Shown here: positions 40,576-50,985 of the stretch, piece after piece | Numbering within the stretch: position 1 is the first letter of the stretch | How the letters are laid out: each line of letters starts with the position of its first letter | Source: Draconibacterium sediminis | GTDB taxonomy: Bacteria; Bacteroidota; Bacteroidia; Bacteroidales; Prolixibacteraceae | Direction of reading: 5' to 3' | Assembly (NCBI RefSeq): GCF_000949475.1 | Contig: NZ_JRHC01000001.1 | Span: 930,001 to 994,000 of the forward strand | DNA length: 64,000 bases | Program-made: the position numbers and the translations under genes | Notes under the pieces: generated by a model | Told to the model about the DNA's origin: nothing | Databases searched by the model: none | What the model saw: the letters and a program-made list of their open reading frames with translations, nothing else

Positions 40576-40827
40576 TTAAACCGCTGTGCCAGCTAATTGC
40601 TGCGCTCGTTCCAAAATTGCCGTATCGTCCAGGAGAACTATTCCTCCGTTTGGTCCCGGCTCCATGTGAATTCCCACTGCTCTTCCATCGGTGTAGTTAG
40701 CGCCTCCGAAATAATTCCTGACAGTTTCTTCTCTTAATTCAAATTCTTGCGCTATTTGTCTAATCGAACCGTCAGGTAAGCTGTCTTTAATTTTACGCAG
40801 CTCGTTAAATGTTATTCTTTTTTCCAT
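40576..40827 (-). CDS. Small helix-turn-helix protein of unknown function
   Basis: An 83-residue protein. The N-terminal half reads like a helix-turn-helix (DGSIRQIAQEFELREETVRNYF, residues about 19 to 40, given here for its Ala/Val spacing). The C-terminal half is Gly-rich and hydrophobic and ends in a short helix. It has its own terminator. It may be a compact DNA-binding regulator; I do not recognise a named family. Confidence 0.7.
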   Translation of the reverse strand: MEKRITFNELRKIKDSLPDGSIRQIAQEFELREETVRNYFGGANYTDGRAVGIHMEPGPNGGIVLLDDTAILERAQQLAGTAV

Positions 40828-41088
40828 ATCGCTGTGGTATTAATTAATAAATATTGTATTTGTAAAGAACGTGCATTAAAATTATAATTAATAATTTAAT
40901 AATAAAAGCGTCATGAACAGCTATTGTTAAATGTTATAACACAAGAGGAAAATTATGTGTATTACGGAGGTGCTTGATTGTTGTAAAGGGCTGGTATGTA
41001 GCGATATTAGATTTTAGCGATATGTTGTAGAACAGGTGAGATTAGGGAGTCTGTTAACATTTTTTAAGGGAAGAAGGTCGGCCCGATT

Positions 41089-44037
41089 TTATTCCGAGAT
41101 AATGCTGTCGTAAATGGCCTGATGCATCGCCGTACGAATGTTCAATTCGTAGAGTTTGCTGTTGTTGCGGGTAGGGTAAACACGGTTCGACATAAAAATG
41201 TATAGCAGCCTGTTTTCGGGATCGGCCCAGGCAAAAGTTCCGGTGTATCCGCTGTGCCCAAAACTGCTTTTGCTGCTCGACACTGCAGGGTAGGCATCTT
41301 CCAGCTTGTTTTTGTAGTTATCGATGAGGGGTTTGTCGAAGCCCAGCCCTCTGCGGTTTTTGTTTTCGGGATACTGAATACGTGTAAATTCGTTAAGCGT
41401 TAAATCGGAAATATATCGGCGTCCACCAAAATATCCTTTTTGCAGGTACATTTGAAATACTTTGGCCAGATCGTTTGTTGATCCAAATAAACCGGCATTT
41501 CCCGATACGCCGCCCATCATCGCCGCTCCTTCGTCGTGCACATAACCCCGCAGTTTCTCCATTCTGAAAAAGTCATCTGTTTCGGTAGGAATAATCTGGC
41601 TAAGCGGAAAATGTTTGTAGGCATTAAAGGTAATGGTATGCGCGCCCAAAGGCCGGTAGAAAGAAATTTTCACATACGATTCGTACGGGGTGCCGGTAAG
41701 GTTTTCAATAATATCTGGGTAGAGGTAAAAGCTCAACCCTGAATACAGGTATCTTTTTCGGGGCAGCAGGTTTGATGTGCGGATGGTATCGAACATTGTT
41801 TTTTTGAAATCGTGATTCATGCATAAACGTTCTGATACGCGAATATCATAAAGTGGCGAAGGATGATCTTTAAACACATTTTTATCAAGTGTGCCATCTG
41901 CCTGTACTGTCATTGTCCAGAACGGGATCCACGAAGCCAATCGAGCCTGATGCGCTAAAATCTCGCGAAAGCTCAGGTTTTCTTTGTTGCTGCCAATAAA
42001 ATCGGGCCAGTATTTACTAAACTTATCATCAACGTTCATTTTTCGTTCGTCAACCAAGCGCATAATGGCGGGTAGCGGCCCCGTAACTTTGGTAACCGAA
42101 GCCCAATCGTAAATATTATCCCGGTTTACCGGGTAAATGCTGTCGTAGGTCTGAAAACCGTAGCACTTGTGAAAAACCACCTTCCCGTCTTTGGCTACCA
42201 AAACCTGGCAGCCGGGGTATGCACCTTCCGAAATGCCAAGATTCGCCAGTGAGTCGATTTTCCGGTTCAGAATAGCAGAACTCATTCCGGCTTCCTCGGG
42301 AATGGTATATGAAAATGTTTGGTTGGAGGCAATTTCTAATCCGTCGCCGGCTTTAAAACGCCTGTCGGAAGTAACCGGAAGTTTTCCGTTGGCTTTAAAT
42401 GCCCCAAAAACGAGCTGTGCTGCCAGCTCCTGTGTAAGTTCATTATCCTGGTGCGCCACGATCAAGGCATCGGCATGATGAATGTTGGCAAAATGTTTCA
42501 ACGCATAAGCGTTTCCGAAAAGCGTAAATACCACGTTTTGTTCATGTACAAGATCAATAACCGCTTGTTTTTGTATTTCAGAAATGCCGTATTCGTTTGA
42601 TGAGTATTTGTTAATCCCTGTAATTCCGGCAATGACAAAGTTGTAGTTATCCAGTTTTTGGCGAAGATTTGCCCAGGTTTTTTCTGTGGCATCTTTTGGT
42701 AGCCAAAAATGATCCATACCTGAATATTTTTCCAGCGTATTTTGGAAGATTGATTTTTGGTTGCCGCCAATCATTATTGTTGCAATATTGCGTTTTTCTA
42801 AATCCTGCACCGGAAGTGTACTGTCGTTATTTACGACAACTGTCATCGATTTTTTTATCAGTTTTCGGTTGGTAACCTGATATTCGGGAGCGTTAAGATC
42901 AGCAGTGATATTTTTTAAATCTACCGCTTGGTAGTTGTTTAGTCCCACCCAGCGTTTTAGCGCCAAAACGGTTCTGCACTTTTCGTTGATCTCATTTTCG
43001 GTAATTTCGCCATTGGCAATGGCCGCTTTTATGGTTGCCACAGCTTTTCCGGCATCATCCACAAACTCTATCATATCGTTTCCGGCAATCAGTGCTTCCA
43101 GTTCGGCTCTTCCGGCGGTGGTTTGTACGCCTTTCATGGTTATGGCGTCGGTAACCACAAAACCTTTGAAGCCAATTTCGTCTTTCAAATAATTGGTAAT
43201 TATTTTTTTCGATAGCGATGAGGTAATTCCTGAATTATCGAGAGAAGGAACATTTAAATGCCCCGACATAATTCCTGCAATTCCTTTATCCGATAAATAA
43301 CGAAAGGGGTAACTTTCAATACTGTCGATCCGGCTTTTCGAATGCGGAATAAGCGGCAGAGTTTTGTGCGAATCGGTTTTGGTATCGCCATGCCCGGGAA
43401 AATGTTTAGCCACGGGAATAACGTTGTTGTCTTGCATCCCTTTTGCCACCATCCACGACTTCTCAGCTACATTGTGTTTTTGTTCTCCAAACGAACGAAA
43501 ACCGATAACCGGGTTAAATGGATTGGTGTTAATATCGGCAACCGGTGCAAAATTCATCTGAATGCCCATACGTTTTAGCTGGCTGGCAAAATCCTGGCCC
43601 ATTTGGTAGAGCAGGGAAGTATCCTGCACGGCACCCAACGATTGTGCGTAAGGATAAACAATTGTGCTGTCGGTTCGCATAGCCGGTCCCCACTCGCCGT
43701 CGATAGCCACCAATAGCGGTGTTTCAGAAGCTTCCTGAAACTGATTGATCCAATCAGCATTTTTTGTTGGCGAGCCTTGCATTACCAAAATTCCACCGGG
43801 TTTCCAGTCCTGTATTCTTTTCCTGAAAATGGCCTTGGCCGCATCGTTCTGTTTCGGGTAAACGGTAATCATCATCAGCTGTGCTATTCGCTCATCCAAA
43901 CTCATTTTTTCGAGTTGCTGGTTTACCCATTCATCGTTCTTGTATTGCAGAAACGGAGGTTCCTGGGCAGAAGAACAGTTGACCAGTGAGAATACCAGAA
44001 TGATACAAAGTAGAAATATTGTAGGTGTTGGTTTCAT
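41089..44037 (-). CDS. GH3 beta-N-acetylglucosaminidase (NagZ-like) fused to a class C beta-lactamase-like domain
   Basis: A 982-residue lipoprotein (VNC lipobox, acylated Cys21). Residues about 35 to 370 are a GH3 NagZ-type barrel with KHFPGHGDTKTDSH at 211 to 224, including the His used as acid/base, and the nucleophile Asp in VTDAITMKG near 305. A GH3 C-terminal domain follows. From about 590 to 975 comes a serine-hydrolase domain of the beta-lactamase/DD-peptidase fold with SVTK near 648, the Tyr motif YSG and the GHSGYTGT loop. It may remove GlcNAc from muropeptides and cut peptide bonds or esters. It is divergent from namZ, which supports a peptidoglycan-salvage role. Confidence 0.93.
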   Translation of the reverse strand: MKPTPTIFLLCIILVFSLVNCSSAQEPPFLQYKNDEWVNQQLEKMSLDERIAQLMMITVYPKQNDAAKAIFRKRIQDWKPGGILVMQGSPTKNADWINQFQEASETPLLVAIDGEWGPAMRTDSTIVYPYAQSLGAVQDTSLLYQMGQDFASQLKRMGIQMNFAPVADINTNPFNPVIGFRSFGEQKHNVAEKSWMVAKGMQDNNVIPVAKHFPGHGDTKTDSHKTLPLIPHSKSRIDSIESYPFRYLSDKGIAGIMSGHLNVPSLDNSGITSSLSKKIITNYLKDEIGFKGFVVTDAITMKGVQTTAGRAELEALIAGNDMIEFVDDAGKAVATIKAAIANGEITENEINEKCRTVLALKRWVGLNNYQAVDLKNITADLNAPEYQVTNRKLIKKSMTVVVNNDSTLPVQDLEKRNIATIMIGGNQKSIFQNTLEKYSGMDHFWLPKDATEKTWANLRQKLDNYNFVIAGITGINKYSSNEYGISEIQKQAVIDLVHEQNVVFTLFGNAYALKHFANIHHADALIVAHQDNELTQELAAQLVFGAFKANGKLPVTSDRRFKAGDGLEIASNQTFSYTIPEEAGMSSAILNRKIDSLANLGISEGAYPGCQVLVAKDGKVVFHKCYGFQTYDSIYPVNRDNIYDWASVTKVTGPLPAIMRLVDERKMNVDDKFSKYWPDFIGSNKENLSFREILAHQARLASWIPFWTMTVQADGTLDKNVFKDHPSPLYDIRVSERLCMNHDFKKTMFDTIRTSNLLPRKRYLYSGLSFYLYPDIIENLTGTPYESYVKISFYRPLGAHTITFNAYKHFPLSQIIPTETDDFFRMEKLRGYVHDEGAAMMGGVSGNAGLFGSTNDLAKVFQMYLQKGYFGGRRYISDLTLNEFTRIQYPENKNRRGLGFDKPLIDNYKNKLEDAYPAVSSSKSSFGHSGYTGTFAWADPENRLLYIFMSNRVYPTRNNSKLYELNIRTAMHQAIYDSIISE

Positions 44038-44151
44038 CGTTATAAATTCGCTAAAAATTTGTGCTACACATTAAACGTTCATCGAAATAAAATAGTACAA
44101 ATAGCGCATCATAATTTTATTTCGTTTCCGTTTCAACTTTTTAACTAAATC

Positions 44152-44184
44152 GTTGCTTTTTAAAAAATTTAAAAACTATCTTCG
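44152..44184 (+). promoter_or_regulatory. Promoter of the namZ-symporter operon
   Basis: GTTG (44152-44155), 21 bases, then TATCTTCG (44177-44184), one base off TAnnTTTG. The start of transcription near 44190 rules out the in-frame TTG at 44153 as start codon. Confidence 0.55.
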
Positions 44185-44212
44185 CTTGCGCAAATGTAAT
44201 ATTTTAAAGCCT

Positions 44213-45382
44213 ATGTTCAGGATTTTTTTAGTGTTAGTTTTATGGATATCTGCCAGCGGTTGCATGGCACTGCAAGATAATGAAATTATTGTAGGAGCGG
44301 AGCGTACTTCGCTATATTTAGATGCCTTGAAAGGCAAAAATGTGGGGTTGGTTGTAAACAACACCTCTATTGCTAAAGGCCAGCACCTGGTTGATTTTTT
44401 ATTGAATCACGAAGTTGATGTAAAAAAGATATTTGCGCCTGAACATGGTTTCAGAGGCGATGTTTCGGCCGGAGGAGAAGTAGTGGACGGGCTGGATAAA
44501 AACACGGGCTTGCCGGTTTTTTCGCTCTACGGAAAAAACAAAAAACCGACTGAAGAACATTTTAACGGTCTGGATGTGGTTATTTTCGATATTCAGGATG
44601 TAGGTTGCCGCTTTTACACCTACATTTCAACCATGCATTACGTTATCGAGGCCTGTGCTGAGTATGATATTCCGTTAATTGTTTTCGACCGTCCAAATCC
44701 GAATGGCGATTATGTGGCCGGCCCAATCCGGGAAGAAGGTTTTGAATCGTTTGTTAGCCTCGATCCCATTCCTATTGTTCACGGATGTACGGTTGGCGAG
44801 CTCGCCAATATGATCAATGATGAAGGTTGGCACGCTGCCAACAAAAAATGCGATCTTACGGTTATTCCGGTAGAAAACTACGATCATTGGATGGCTTATT
44901 CTTTACCGGTGCGCCCGTCGCCCAATTTGCCCAATGATCTTTCTGTGCGCTTATATCCGTCGTTATGCTTTTTTGAAGCTACCAGTGTAAGCGTTGGACG
45001 CGGAACCGATTTCCCGTTCCAGGTTTTGGGTGGTTTAAACGAAAATCTTGGCACTTTTGAATTTACTCCGCGAAGCATTCCCGGAGTGGCCATAAACCCA
45101 CTAAACAAAGACAAAAAATGTTACGGTGTTGATTTGCGAACATTGGAAGAATCGCCAAAATTTACCTTGAAATACTTCCTCGACTTCTACAATAAATACG
45201 AGAACGAGTCTGATTTCCTTACGCGCGAACGCTGGCTGAACCTGCTTGCCGGAACCGAATCGATGATCAAACAAATCAGAGAAGGGAAAAGCGAAGCTGA
45301 AATTATTGAAAGCTGGCAACCCGGGCTGGAAGAATTTAAACAACTGAGAAAAAAATATTTATTATACCCCGATTTCGAATAA
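44213..45382 (+). CDS. namZ: Exo-beta-N-acetylmuramidase NamZ (DUF1343)
   Basis: A 389-residue secreted protein of the DUF1343 family, whose Bacillus subtilis member NamZ (YbbC) releases MurNAc from glycan chain ends. An N-terminal lipobox-like SASGC (near residue 17) follows the hydrophobic segment. Conserved blocks FAPEHGFRG, VIFDIQDVGCRFYTY, FDRPNPNG and SVGRGTDFPF are all present. The start at 44213 is set by the promoter upstream. It is followed after 9 bases by a sodium symporter gene, and NagZ lies divergent, so the three could release and take up MurNAc. Confidence 0.92.
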   Translation: MFRIFLVLVLWISASGCMALQDNEIIVGAERTSLYLDALKGKNVGLVVNNTSIAKGQHLVDFLLNHEVDVKKIFAPEHGFRGDVSAGGEVVDGLDKNTGLPVFSLYGKNKKPTEEHFNGLDVVIFDIQDVGCRFYTYISTMHYVIEACAEYDIPLIVFDRPNPNGDYVAGPIREEGFESFVSLDPIPIVHGCTVGELANMINDEGWHAANKKCDLTVIPVENYDHWMAYSLPVRPSPNLPNDLSVRLYPSLCFFEATSVSVGRGTDFPFQVLGGLNENLGTFEFTPRSIPGVAINPLNKDKKCYGVDLRTLEESPKFTLKYFLDFYNKYENESDFLTRERWLNLLAGTESMIKQIREGKSEAEIIESWQPGLEEFKQLRKKYLLYPDFE

Positions 45383-45391
45383 ACAAAAACT

Positions 45392-46843
45392 ATGAGCCCA
45401 TATCTTGTTCTTGGAATTGTACTTGGTTATTTTTTAGTACTTATTTTTATTTCGTGGTTAACCGCGCGGAAAGCCGATACACAGGCCTTTTTTACTGCAA
45501 ACCGAAAATCGCCGTGGTATTTGGTGGCCTTTGGAATGGTTGGAGCTACTCTCTCGGGAGTAACGTTTATTTCTGTTCCGGGGGAAGTTGGTAATTCTGC
45601 CTTTTCATATCTGCAATTTGTTCTCGGAAACCTAGTGGGATACTGGTTGGTAGCAGGTATTTTACTGCCTTTGTATTATCGTCTAAACCTGGTTTCTATT
45701 TATTCGTTTCTTGATGAACGTTTTGGACCACGATCATACAAAACCGGCTCTTTTTTCTTTTTGATATCGAAACTGATTGGGGCTGCATTCCGGTTATTTC
45801 TGGTAGCTGGAGTATTACAAATCGCCTTTTTCGATGCTTTTAATATCCCTTTTTCGTTAACCGTAATTGTTACCATCGCACTAATTTGGGTGTATACTTT
45901 TAAGGGAGGTATTAAAACCATCGTTTGGACCGATACGCTGCAGACACTCTTTTTAGTGAGCGCGGTTATTTTTACCATTGTAGCCATTTCTCGAAGCCTT
46001 GATTTGAATCTGTCAGGCTTGGTGAAAACCATTGCCGATGACAATAACTCACAACTTTTCTTCTGGGACTGGCGCTCTGGAAATAACTTCTTCAAACAGT
46101 TTGTTTCCGGAATGTTTATCACCATTGTTATGGTTGGTATGGACCAGGATATGATGCAGAAAAACCTGACCTGTAAAAATAAGTGGGAGGCCCAGAAAAA
46201 CATGCTGGTGTTTAGTATGTCGTTTCTTTTCACAGTGGTGCTGTTTCTTAGCCTGGGAGTAATGTTGTACATTTTTGCCCGCGAGCATGGAATTAGCATT
46301 CCTGAAAATACCGACGATCTTTACCCGATGTTGGCTTTAAAATATTTTGGATTGCCTGTGGGAATTGCCTTTTTATTGGGTATTACAGCAGCAGCCTATT
46401 CAAGTGCCGATTCGGCATTAACTGCGTTAACAACATCGTTTACTGTCGATTTCCTGAAAATCCATAAGTATCCTGAAGAAAAGAAACGCCGTATAAAAAT
46501 GTTGTCGCACTTGATGTTTTCAGTGCTGTTAATTGCGGTAATTCTTGTTTTCGATGCTATTAATAATCAGAGTATTGTGGTGGCTGTGTTTACCGTTGCC
46601 GGATATACTTACGGCCCAATTTTAGGCTTATTCCTATTTGGCATGTATTCATCGCGAAAAGTGAAGGATAAGTGGGTTCCGTACATCGGTATTTTTGCAC
46701 CCGTTTTGTGCTACTTTATTTCAAGTTACTCCGAAGTACTTTTCAATGGCTATCAGTTTGGATTCGAATTGCTTATCCTGAATGGGGCAATAACAATGCT
46801 TGGTTTATTACTTATTTCTGAAAAAAGTGCAGTTAAAGGCTAA
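45392..46843 (+). CDS. Sodium:solute symporter (SSS family)
   Basis: A 483-residue inner-membrane transporter with about 13 hydrophobic segments. The family blocks GMVGATLSGVTFIS (about residues 49 to 62), FRLFLVAGVLQIA and GITAAAYSSADSALTALTTSF (about 330 to 350, sodium-site region) are clear. It begins 9 bases after namZ, so it is co-translated or at least co-transcribed. The substrate is not known; MurNAc or a muropeptide sugar is the inference from its neighbour. Confidence 0.88.
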   Translation: MSPYLVLGIVLGYFLVLIFISWLTARKADTQAFFTANRKSPWYLVAFGMVGATLSGVTFISVPGEVGNSAFSYLQFVLGNLVGYWLVAGILLPLYYRLNLVSIYSFLDERFGPRSYKTGSFFFLISKLIGAAFRLFLVAGVLQIAFFDAFNIPFSLTVIVTIALIWVYTFKGGIKTIVWTDTLQTLFLVSAVIFTIVAISRSLDLNLSGLVKTIADDNNSQLFFWDWRSGNNFFKQFVSGMFITIVMVGMDQDMMQKNLTCKNKWEAQKNMLVFSMSFLFTVVLFLSLGVMLYIFAREHGISIPENTDDLYPMLALKYFGLPVGIAFLLGITAAAYSSADSALTALTTSFTVDFLKIHKYPEEKKRRIKMLSHLMFSVLLIAVILVFDAINNQSIVVAVFTVAGYTYGPILGLFLFGMYSSRKVKDKWVPYIGIFAPVLCYFISSYSEVLFNGYQFGFELLILNGAITMLGLLLISEKSAVKG

Positions 46844-46882
46844 GGATTGCAAAGAAATGTTAAAAATTGTGAATTGATTTTT

Positions 46883-46890
46883 TATATTTG
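46883..46890 (+). promoter_or_regulatory. Probable -7 box of the beta-helix lipoprotein gene
   Basis: TATATTTG is a perfect match to TAnnTTTG, 49 bases before the start codon. The best TTG upstream is only 13 bases away, so the -33 box is unclear. Confidence 0.45.
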
Positions 46891-46939
46891 TAAAATAACG
46901 GCGAAAAGTGGACGTTATAAGGATATAAATTAATTCGAA

Positions 46940-48379
46940 TTGGTTAAATATTTACTTCAAATACTGGCTGCAGCCCTTGTGCTTGTCATGCTCTTTTCGT
47001 GTGAGGATGAGGGATATTTGACGTCTACCGATGCGCAACTTAAGTTTTCTGCTGATACGGTAACATTCGACACCATTTTTACTTCCATTGGCTCAACAAC
47101 CCGACGATTTACGGTGAGTAACCCTTATAACGAGGATGTTCTTATTTCGCGTATTCGTTTGGCAGGAGGCGATGCTTCAAGCTTCAGGTTAAATATTAAT
47201 GGTTTTGAAAGCAGCGAACTCTACGAAATTACATTACCTGCAAAAGACAGTATTTATATTTTTGTTGAGGTTACCATCGATCCAACCGGACAAAACCTGC
47301 CAATGGTTGTGCAGGATTCGATTGAATTTACAACCAACACAAATTTCCAGAGTATAATGCTGGAAGCTTACGGTCAGGATTTTAAGCTGATAAAAAGCGA
47401 ACGGATTAAAACAACTACCTGGACGGCTGAAAAACCCTATCTGGTTTATGATTATGCCTATGTTGACAGTTTGGCGACACTAACGATTGAGCCGGGGACA
47501 AAAATATATTTCCATAAAGGTGCCGGAATGTATGTTCGTGGAAATGTAGTTGCCGAAGGTACTTTTGAATCGCCGATTATATTCCGGGCCGACCGTTTGG
47601 AGGCATCGTATGAGAATATTCCTGATCAGTGGAATGGCATTGTGTTGTATTCCGGAAGTCATGATAACGTATTCAATTTTACAACCATTAAAAATGCAAA
47701 TATTGGGTTACAGGTCGGAACCATTGAAAACGAGGGGTATGCCTCGGTAACGCTTACCAACTCCAAAATTGAAAATATGGCTTATGCCGGAGTGTTTGCG
47801 TTGAAATCGAAGATTTATGCCTACAATGCACTGATTAGTAACTGTGGTTTTTATGCTGCTGCGTTGCTTGTTGGTGGCGAATATGAATTTTACCATTCAA
47901 CTATTGCCAACTATTGGGGTAATTACGGACAAGCTGTGCGAACCACACCATCATTGGTTGTTTCGAATGTGCTGGTTGTTGAAAATTCAAACGGCGAACA
48001 AGTTTCGTATAATGGTGATTTGACCAAAGCAACCTTTGGCAACAGTATTATTTACGGTAATATTGGCAACGAATTGGAGTTGGGTAATAACGAAGAAAAC
48101 ACATTCAATTACCTGTTCGATCATTGTATTATACAGGCACCCGATACCTTAAATACGAGCAATACAAATCATTTCATTAATGCGATGATCGGGATGGAAT
48201 TTGATCCTCGTTTTGTTGATCCGTACGATGATTACAACTTCGAGTTGGATACTTTGTCGGCAGCAAAAGACGTAGGAACAAAGAAGTATTCAGAGCGATT
48301 TCCGGTTGATTTGCTGAACAGAAGCCGAACCGGCGAAGATGGCCCCGACCTGGGAGCATACGAACGCATTGAAAAGTAA
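46940..48379 (+). CDS. Right-handed beta-helix lipoprotein
   Basis: A 479-residue protein. The signal KYLLQILAAALVLVMLFSC gives a lipobox at about Cys21. An Ig-like segment (about 35 to 140) is followed by a parallel beta-helix with repeated short strands (GNVVAEGTFESPIIF, TIKNANIGLQVG, SLVVSNVLVV), and an end segment LNRSRTGEDGPDLGAYE, the usual end of this family. It starts with TTG, since no ATG precedes the signal peptide. It is probably a surface protein with a binding or adhesive role; no lyase active site was recognised. The nuclease gene follows by 1 base. Confidence 0.8.
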   Translation: MVKYLLQILAAALVLVMLFSCEDEGYLTSTDAQLKFSADTVTFDTIFTSIGSTTRRFTVSNPYNEDVLISRIRLAGGDASSFRLNINGFESSELYEITLPAKDSIYIFVEVTIDPTGQNLPMVVQDSIEFTTNTNFQSIMLEAYGQDFKLIKSERIKTTTWTAEKPYLVYDYAYVDSLATLTIEPGTKIYFHKGAGMYVRGNVVAEGTFESPIIFRADRLEASYENIPDQWNGIVLYSGSHDNVFNFTTIKNANIGLQVGTIENEGYASVTLTNSKIENMAYAGVFALKSKIYAYNALISNCGFYAAALLVGGEYEFYHSTIANYWGNYGQAVRTTPSLVVSNVLVVENSNGEQVSYNGDLTKATFGNSIIYGNIGNELELGNNEENTFNYLFDHCIIQAPDTLNTSNTNHFINAMIGMEFDPRFVDPYDDYNFELDTLSAAKDVGTKKYSERFPVDLLNRSRTGEDGPDLGAYERIEK

Positions 48380-48380
48380 A

Positions 48381-49403
48381 ATGAAATACTTCTTTATTTG
48401 TTTATCCCTTATTCTGCTCATTGTAAAAAGCAATGCTCAAAATGCTGATGCCGAATTTTCAATACTCTTTTATAACGTAGAAAACCTGTTTGATGTACGA
48501 AACGATTCGTTAACTGCCGATGATGAGTTTACGCCTTCAGGAGAGAGGCATTGGACGCGAAAACGTTTCGAAAACAAAATCAATAATATCTCGAAAGTAA
48601 TACTAAATGCCGGCGGTTGGCAAATGCCCGATTTAATTGCTTTGGCAGAAATCGAGAATCGTTATGTACTGGAAAAACTTACCGAAGATACACCGCTAAA
48701 TACTACGCCGTACAAAATTATCCATAAAGAGTCGCCGGATCCGCGTGGTATTGATGTTGCTTTGATCTATAATTCCGAAACCTTTTATCCGCTTGATTAT
48801 GCGTATTATCCGCTGGAAGATAAAAACGGAGGCGTTAGAAGAAGTCGAGAAATACTTTATGTATTGGGAAAAGTAAATTGTGGTGATTCCATTCACGTGT
48901 TTGTAAATCACTGGCCTTCGCGGTATTCCGGTTTGTTGGAAACACGACCGGCACGACAGCAAGCGGCGCGTTTGCTTTTGTCGAAATACAAGGAGATCAT
49001 TCAAAAAAACGAAAAGGCAAAAGTGGTTATCGTAGGCGATTTTAACGATCAGCCAGGTGATGAAAGTATAGCACAGGATCTTGGTGCTGCTGATTCTTTA
49101 AATAGCAAATCCGCTGGTTTATACAATCTCTCTTTGCCCTGGATGAAGCAGGAGGAGGGGACTTTAAAGTATCAGGGGCAGTGGTTTGTTTTCGATCAGA
49201 TTATTGTTTCACCGGAATTGTTGACCGCAACGAATGGATTAAAGACAAAACCGGAAAATGCAACAATTTGCAAACTACCCTTTTTATTTGAGCCCGACGA
49301 GACCCGCGGAGGCCGAAAGTTGCATCGCACCTATACGGGCTTTCGATACAATGGCGGATTTAGCGACCATTTACCTATTCTGTTAAAGTTGCAGGTGGAT
49401 TAA
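48381..49403 (+). CDS. Endonuclease/exonuclease/phosphatase family protein, secreted
   Basis: A 340-residue protein with a signal peptide (cut near SNAQ, about residue 19). The fold signatures are FYNVENLFD near 28 to 36, ALAEIENR near 90 to 97 (metal-binding Glu), [23 protein letters not shown] near 220 to 232 and a final GFSDHLPI with the catalytic Asp-His. It is probably an extracytoplasmic nuclease or phosphatase. The start at 48381 begins the signal peptide. Its end overlaps the convergent cca-type gene by 4 bases. Confidence 0.88.
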   Translation: MKYFFICLSLILLIVKSNAQNADAEFSILFYNVENLFDVRNDSLTADDEFTPSGERHWTRKRFENKINNISKVILNAGGWQMPDLIALAEIENRYVLEKLTEDTPLNTTPYKIIHKESPDPRGIDVALIYNSETFYPLDYAYYPLEDKNGGVRRSREILYVLGKVNCGDSIHVFVNHWPSRYSGLLETRPARQQAARLLLSKYKEIIQKNEKAKVVIVGDFNDQPGDESIAQDLGAADSLNSKSAGLYNLSLPWMKQEEGTLKYQGQWFVFDQIIVSPELLTATNGLKTKPENATICKLPFLFEPDETRGGRKLHRTYTGFRYNGGFSDHLPILLKLQVD

Positions 49404-50809
49404 CCTTTTGGCTTCAGCCCCATTTCTTCTGCTTTTTTCATCATAAAAGCAAAAGCTTCTTCGTAATTGTTATGAATCTCTCCATCCAAAATAGCTTCTT
49501 TAATGGCATCTTTTAGCAAGCCAACTTCTCGGCATGGCGATAAGTTGAACGTCTCCATAATCAGGTCGCCGTCAACCGGAGGCTGAAAATTACGAATAGC
49601 ATCTTTCTCTTCAATCTCCTTTAACTTTTGGCGAACCACTTTAAAGTTTTTCATGTAGCGTTTCACCTTCTCCGGATTCTTCGATGTGATGTCGGCCTCG
49701 CAAAGCGTCATTAAATCATCAATGTCGTCACCGGCCTCAAAAAGCAGGCGTCTTACTGCCGAGTCGGTTACAATGTCTTCCGAGAGAACAATTGGTCGCA
49801 TGTGCAGGCCTACCATTTTCTGAACGTATTTCATCTTTTCATTCAGCGGTAATTTCATTCGCTTAAATATCTTGGGAATCATTTTTACACCCACAAAATT
49901 GTGTGCGTGAAAAGTCCAGCCCAGGCCTTCAACAAAACGTTTTGTTTTGGGTTTGGCAATGTCGTGCAATAATGCCGACCAGCGTAACCACAAATTATCT
50001 GAGTTGGGTACCAGGCGGTCGAGTACTTCAATGGTGTGATAGAAATTGTCTTTATGACCGATGCCATTTACTTTATCAACACCTTTCATATTTTGCAACT
50101 CCGGGAAAATTATCTCCAGCAAACCGGTTTCTTCCAGTAATCGAAATCCTTTCGAAGGTTTCGGTGCCATAATAATTTTATTCAGTTCCTCGATGATGCG
50201 CTCGGCCGACACAATTTTAATACGGTCTTTGTTTCGGGCAATTGCTTTTAGCGTTTCATCCTCAATCTCAAAATCAAATTGAGTGGCAAACCGAATGGCA
50301 CGCATAATACGTAAAGGATCGTCGGAGAAGGTAACATCCGGATCGAGCGGAGTGCGGATGATCTTATTATTCAAATCATCCATCCCGTTAAACGGATCGA
50401 CCAGCTCGCCAAAACGATCGCCATTTAAACTAAAAGCCATGGCATTGATGGTAAAATCGCGGCGGTTTTGATCGTCTTCCAGTGTACCGTCTTCCACAAT
50501 CGGTTTTCTCGAGTTGCGTTGGTACGATTCTTTTCGGGCACCTACAAACTCAATCTCAAGATCTTTGTATTTTAACATGGCGGTGCCAAAGTTTTTAAAT
50601 ACATTAACCCTTGGGCGTGGTTTTAGGTTTTTGGCTACTTCTGTAGCGAAATCGATGCCACTGCCAATGGTTACAATGTCGATATCTTTTGAAGGTCGTT
50701 CGAGAAACAGATCACGTACATATCCTCCAATCACATAAGTTTCTGTTTCAACACGGTCGGCAACCGCCTGTATATCTTTGAAAATCTTCTCTTTTAGCTT
50801 GCTGTTCAT
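49400..50809 (-). CDS. cca: CCA tRNA nucleotidyltransferase / poly(A) polymerase family with HD domain
   Basis: A 469-residue class II nucleotidyltransferase. The nucleotide-binding motif GGYVRDLFL with DIDIVT (catalytic Asp pair) is near residues 29 to 48, [10 protein letters not shown] follows, and the RNA-binding and neck helices continue to about 260. An HD domain with [10 protein letters not shown] and LLHDIAKP lies at about 255 to 340. It most likely adds CCA to tRNA ends, which fits the absence of encoded CCA in most tRNAs here. The ATG at 50809 is preferred over 50830. It is divergent from trxA. Confidence 0.92.
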   Translation of the reverse strand: MNSKLKEKIFKDIQAVADRVETETYVIGGYVRDLFLERPSKDIDIVTIGSGIDFATEVAKNLKPRPRVNVFKNFGTAMLKYKDLEIEFVGARKESYQRNSRKPIVEDGTLEDDQNRRDFTINAMAFSLNGDRFGELVDPFNGMDDLNNKIIRTPLDPDVTFSDDPLRIMRAIRFATQFDFEIEDETLKAIARNKDRIKIVSAERIIEELNKIIMAPKPSKGFRLLEETGLLEIIFPELQNMKGVDKVNGIGHKDNFYHTIEVLDRLVPNSDNLWLRWSALLHDIAKPKTKRFVEGLGWTFHAHNFVGVKMIPKIFKRMKLPLNEKMKYVQKMVGLHMRPIVLSEDIVTDSAVRRLLFEAGDDIDDLMTLCEADITSKNPEKVKRYMKNFKVVRQKLKEIEEKDAIRNFQPPVDGDLIMETFNLSPCREVGLLKDAIKEAILDGEIHNNYEEAFAFMMKKAEEMGLKPKG

Positions 50810-50902
50810 CTGACAAAAATCGTATTTCAAAATGGGCTATTCTGCCACTTTGATAAAAAATCGTGACAAAATTACAATTATTTAGTTGAAATTAAGTAGT
50901 AA

Positions 50903-50933
50903 CTTGGGAATTCAAAATTTGGTATTATCTTTG
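50903..50933 (+). promoter_or_regulatory. Promoter of trxA
   Basis: CTTG (50903-50906), 19 bases, TATCTTTG (50926-50933): an almost ideal Bacteroidota promoter. Confidence 0.75.
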
Positions 50934-50985
50934 ATATGTAAATATCGAAATAAATAGATATATAAATACTGAAAAATATAAGATT

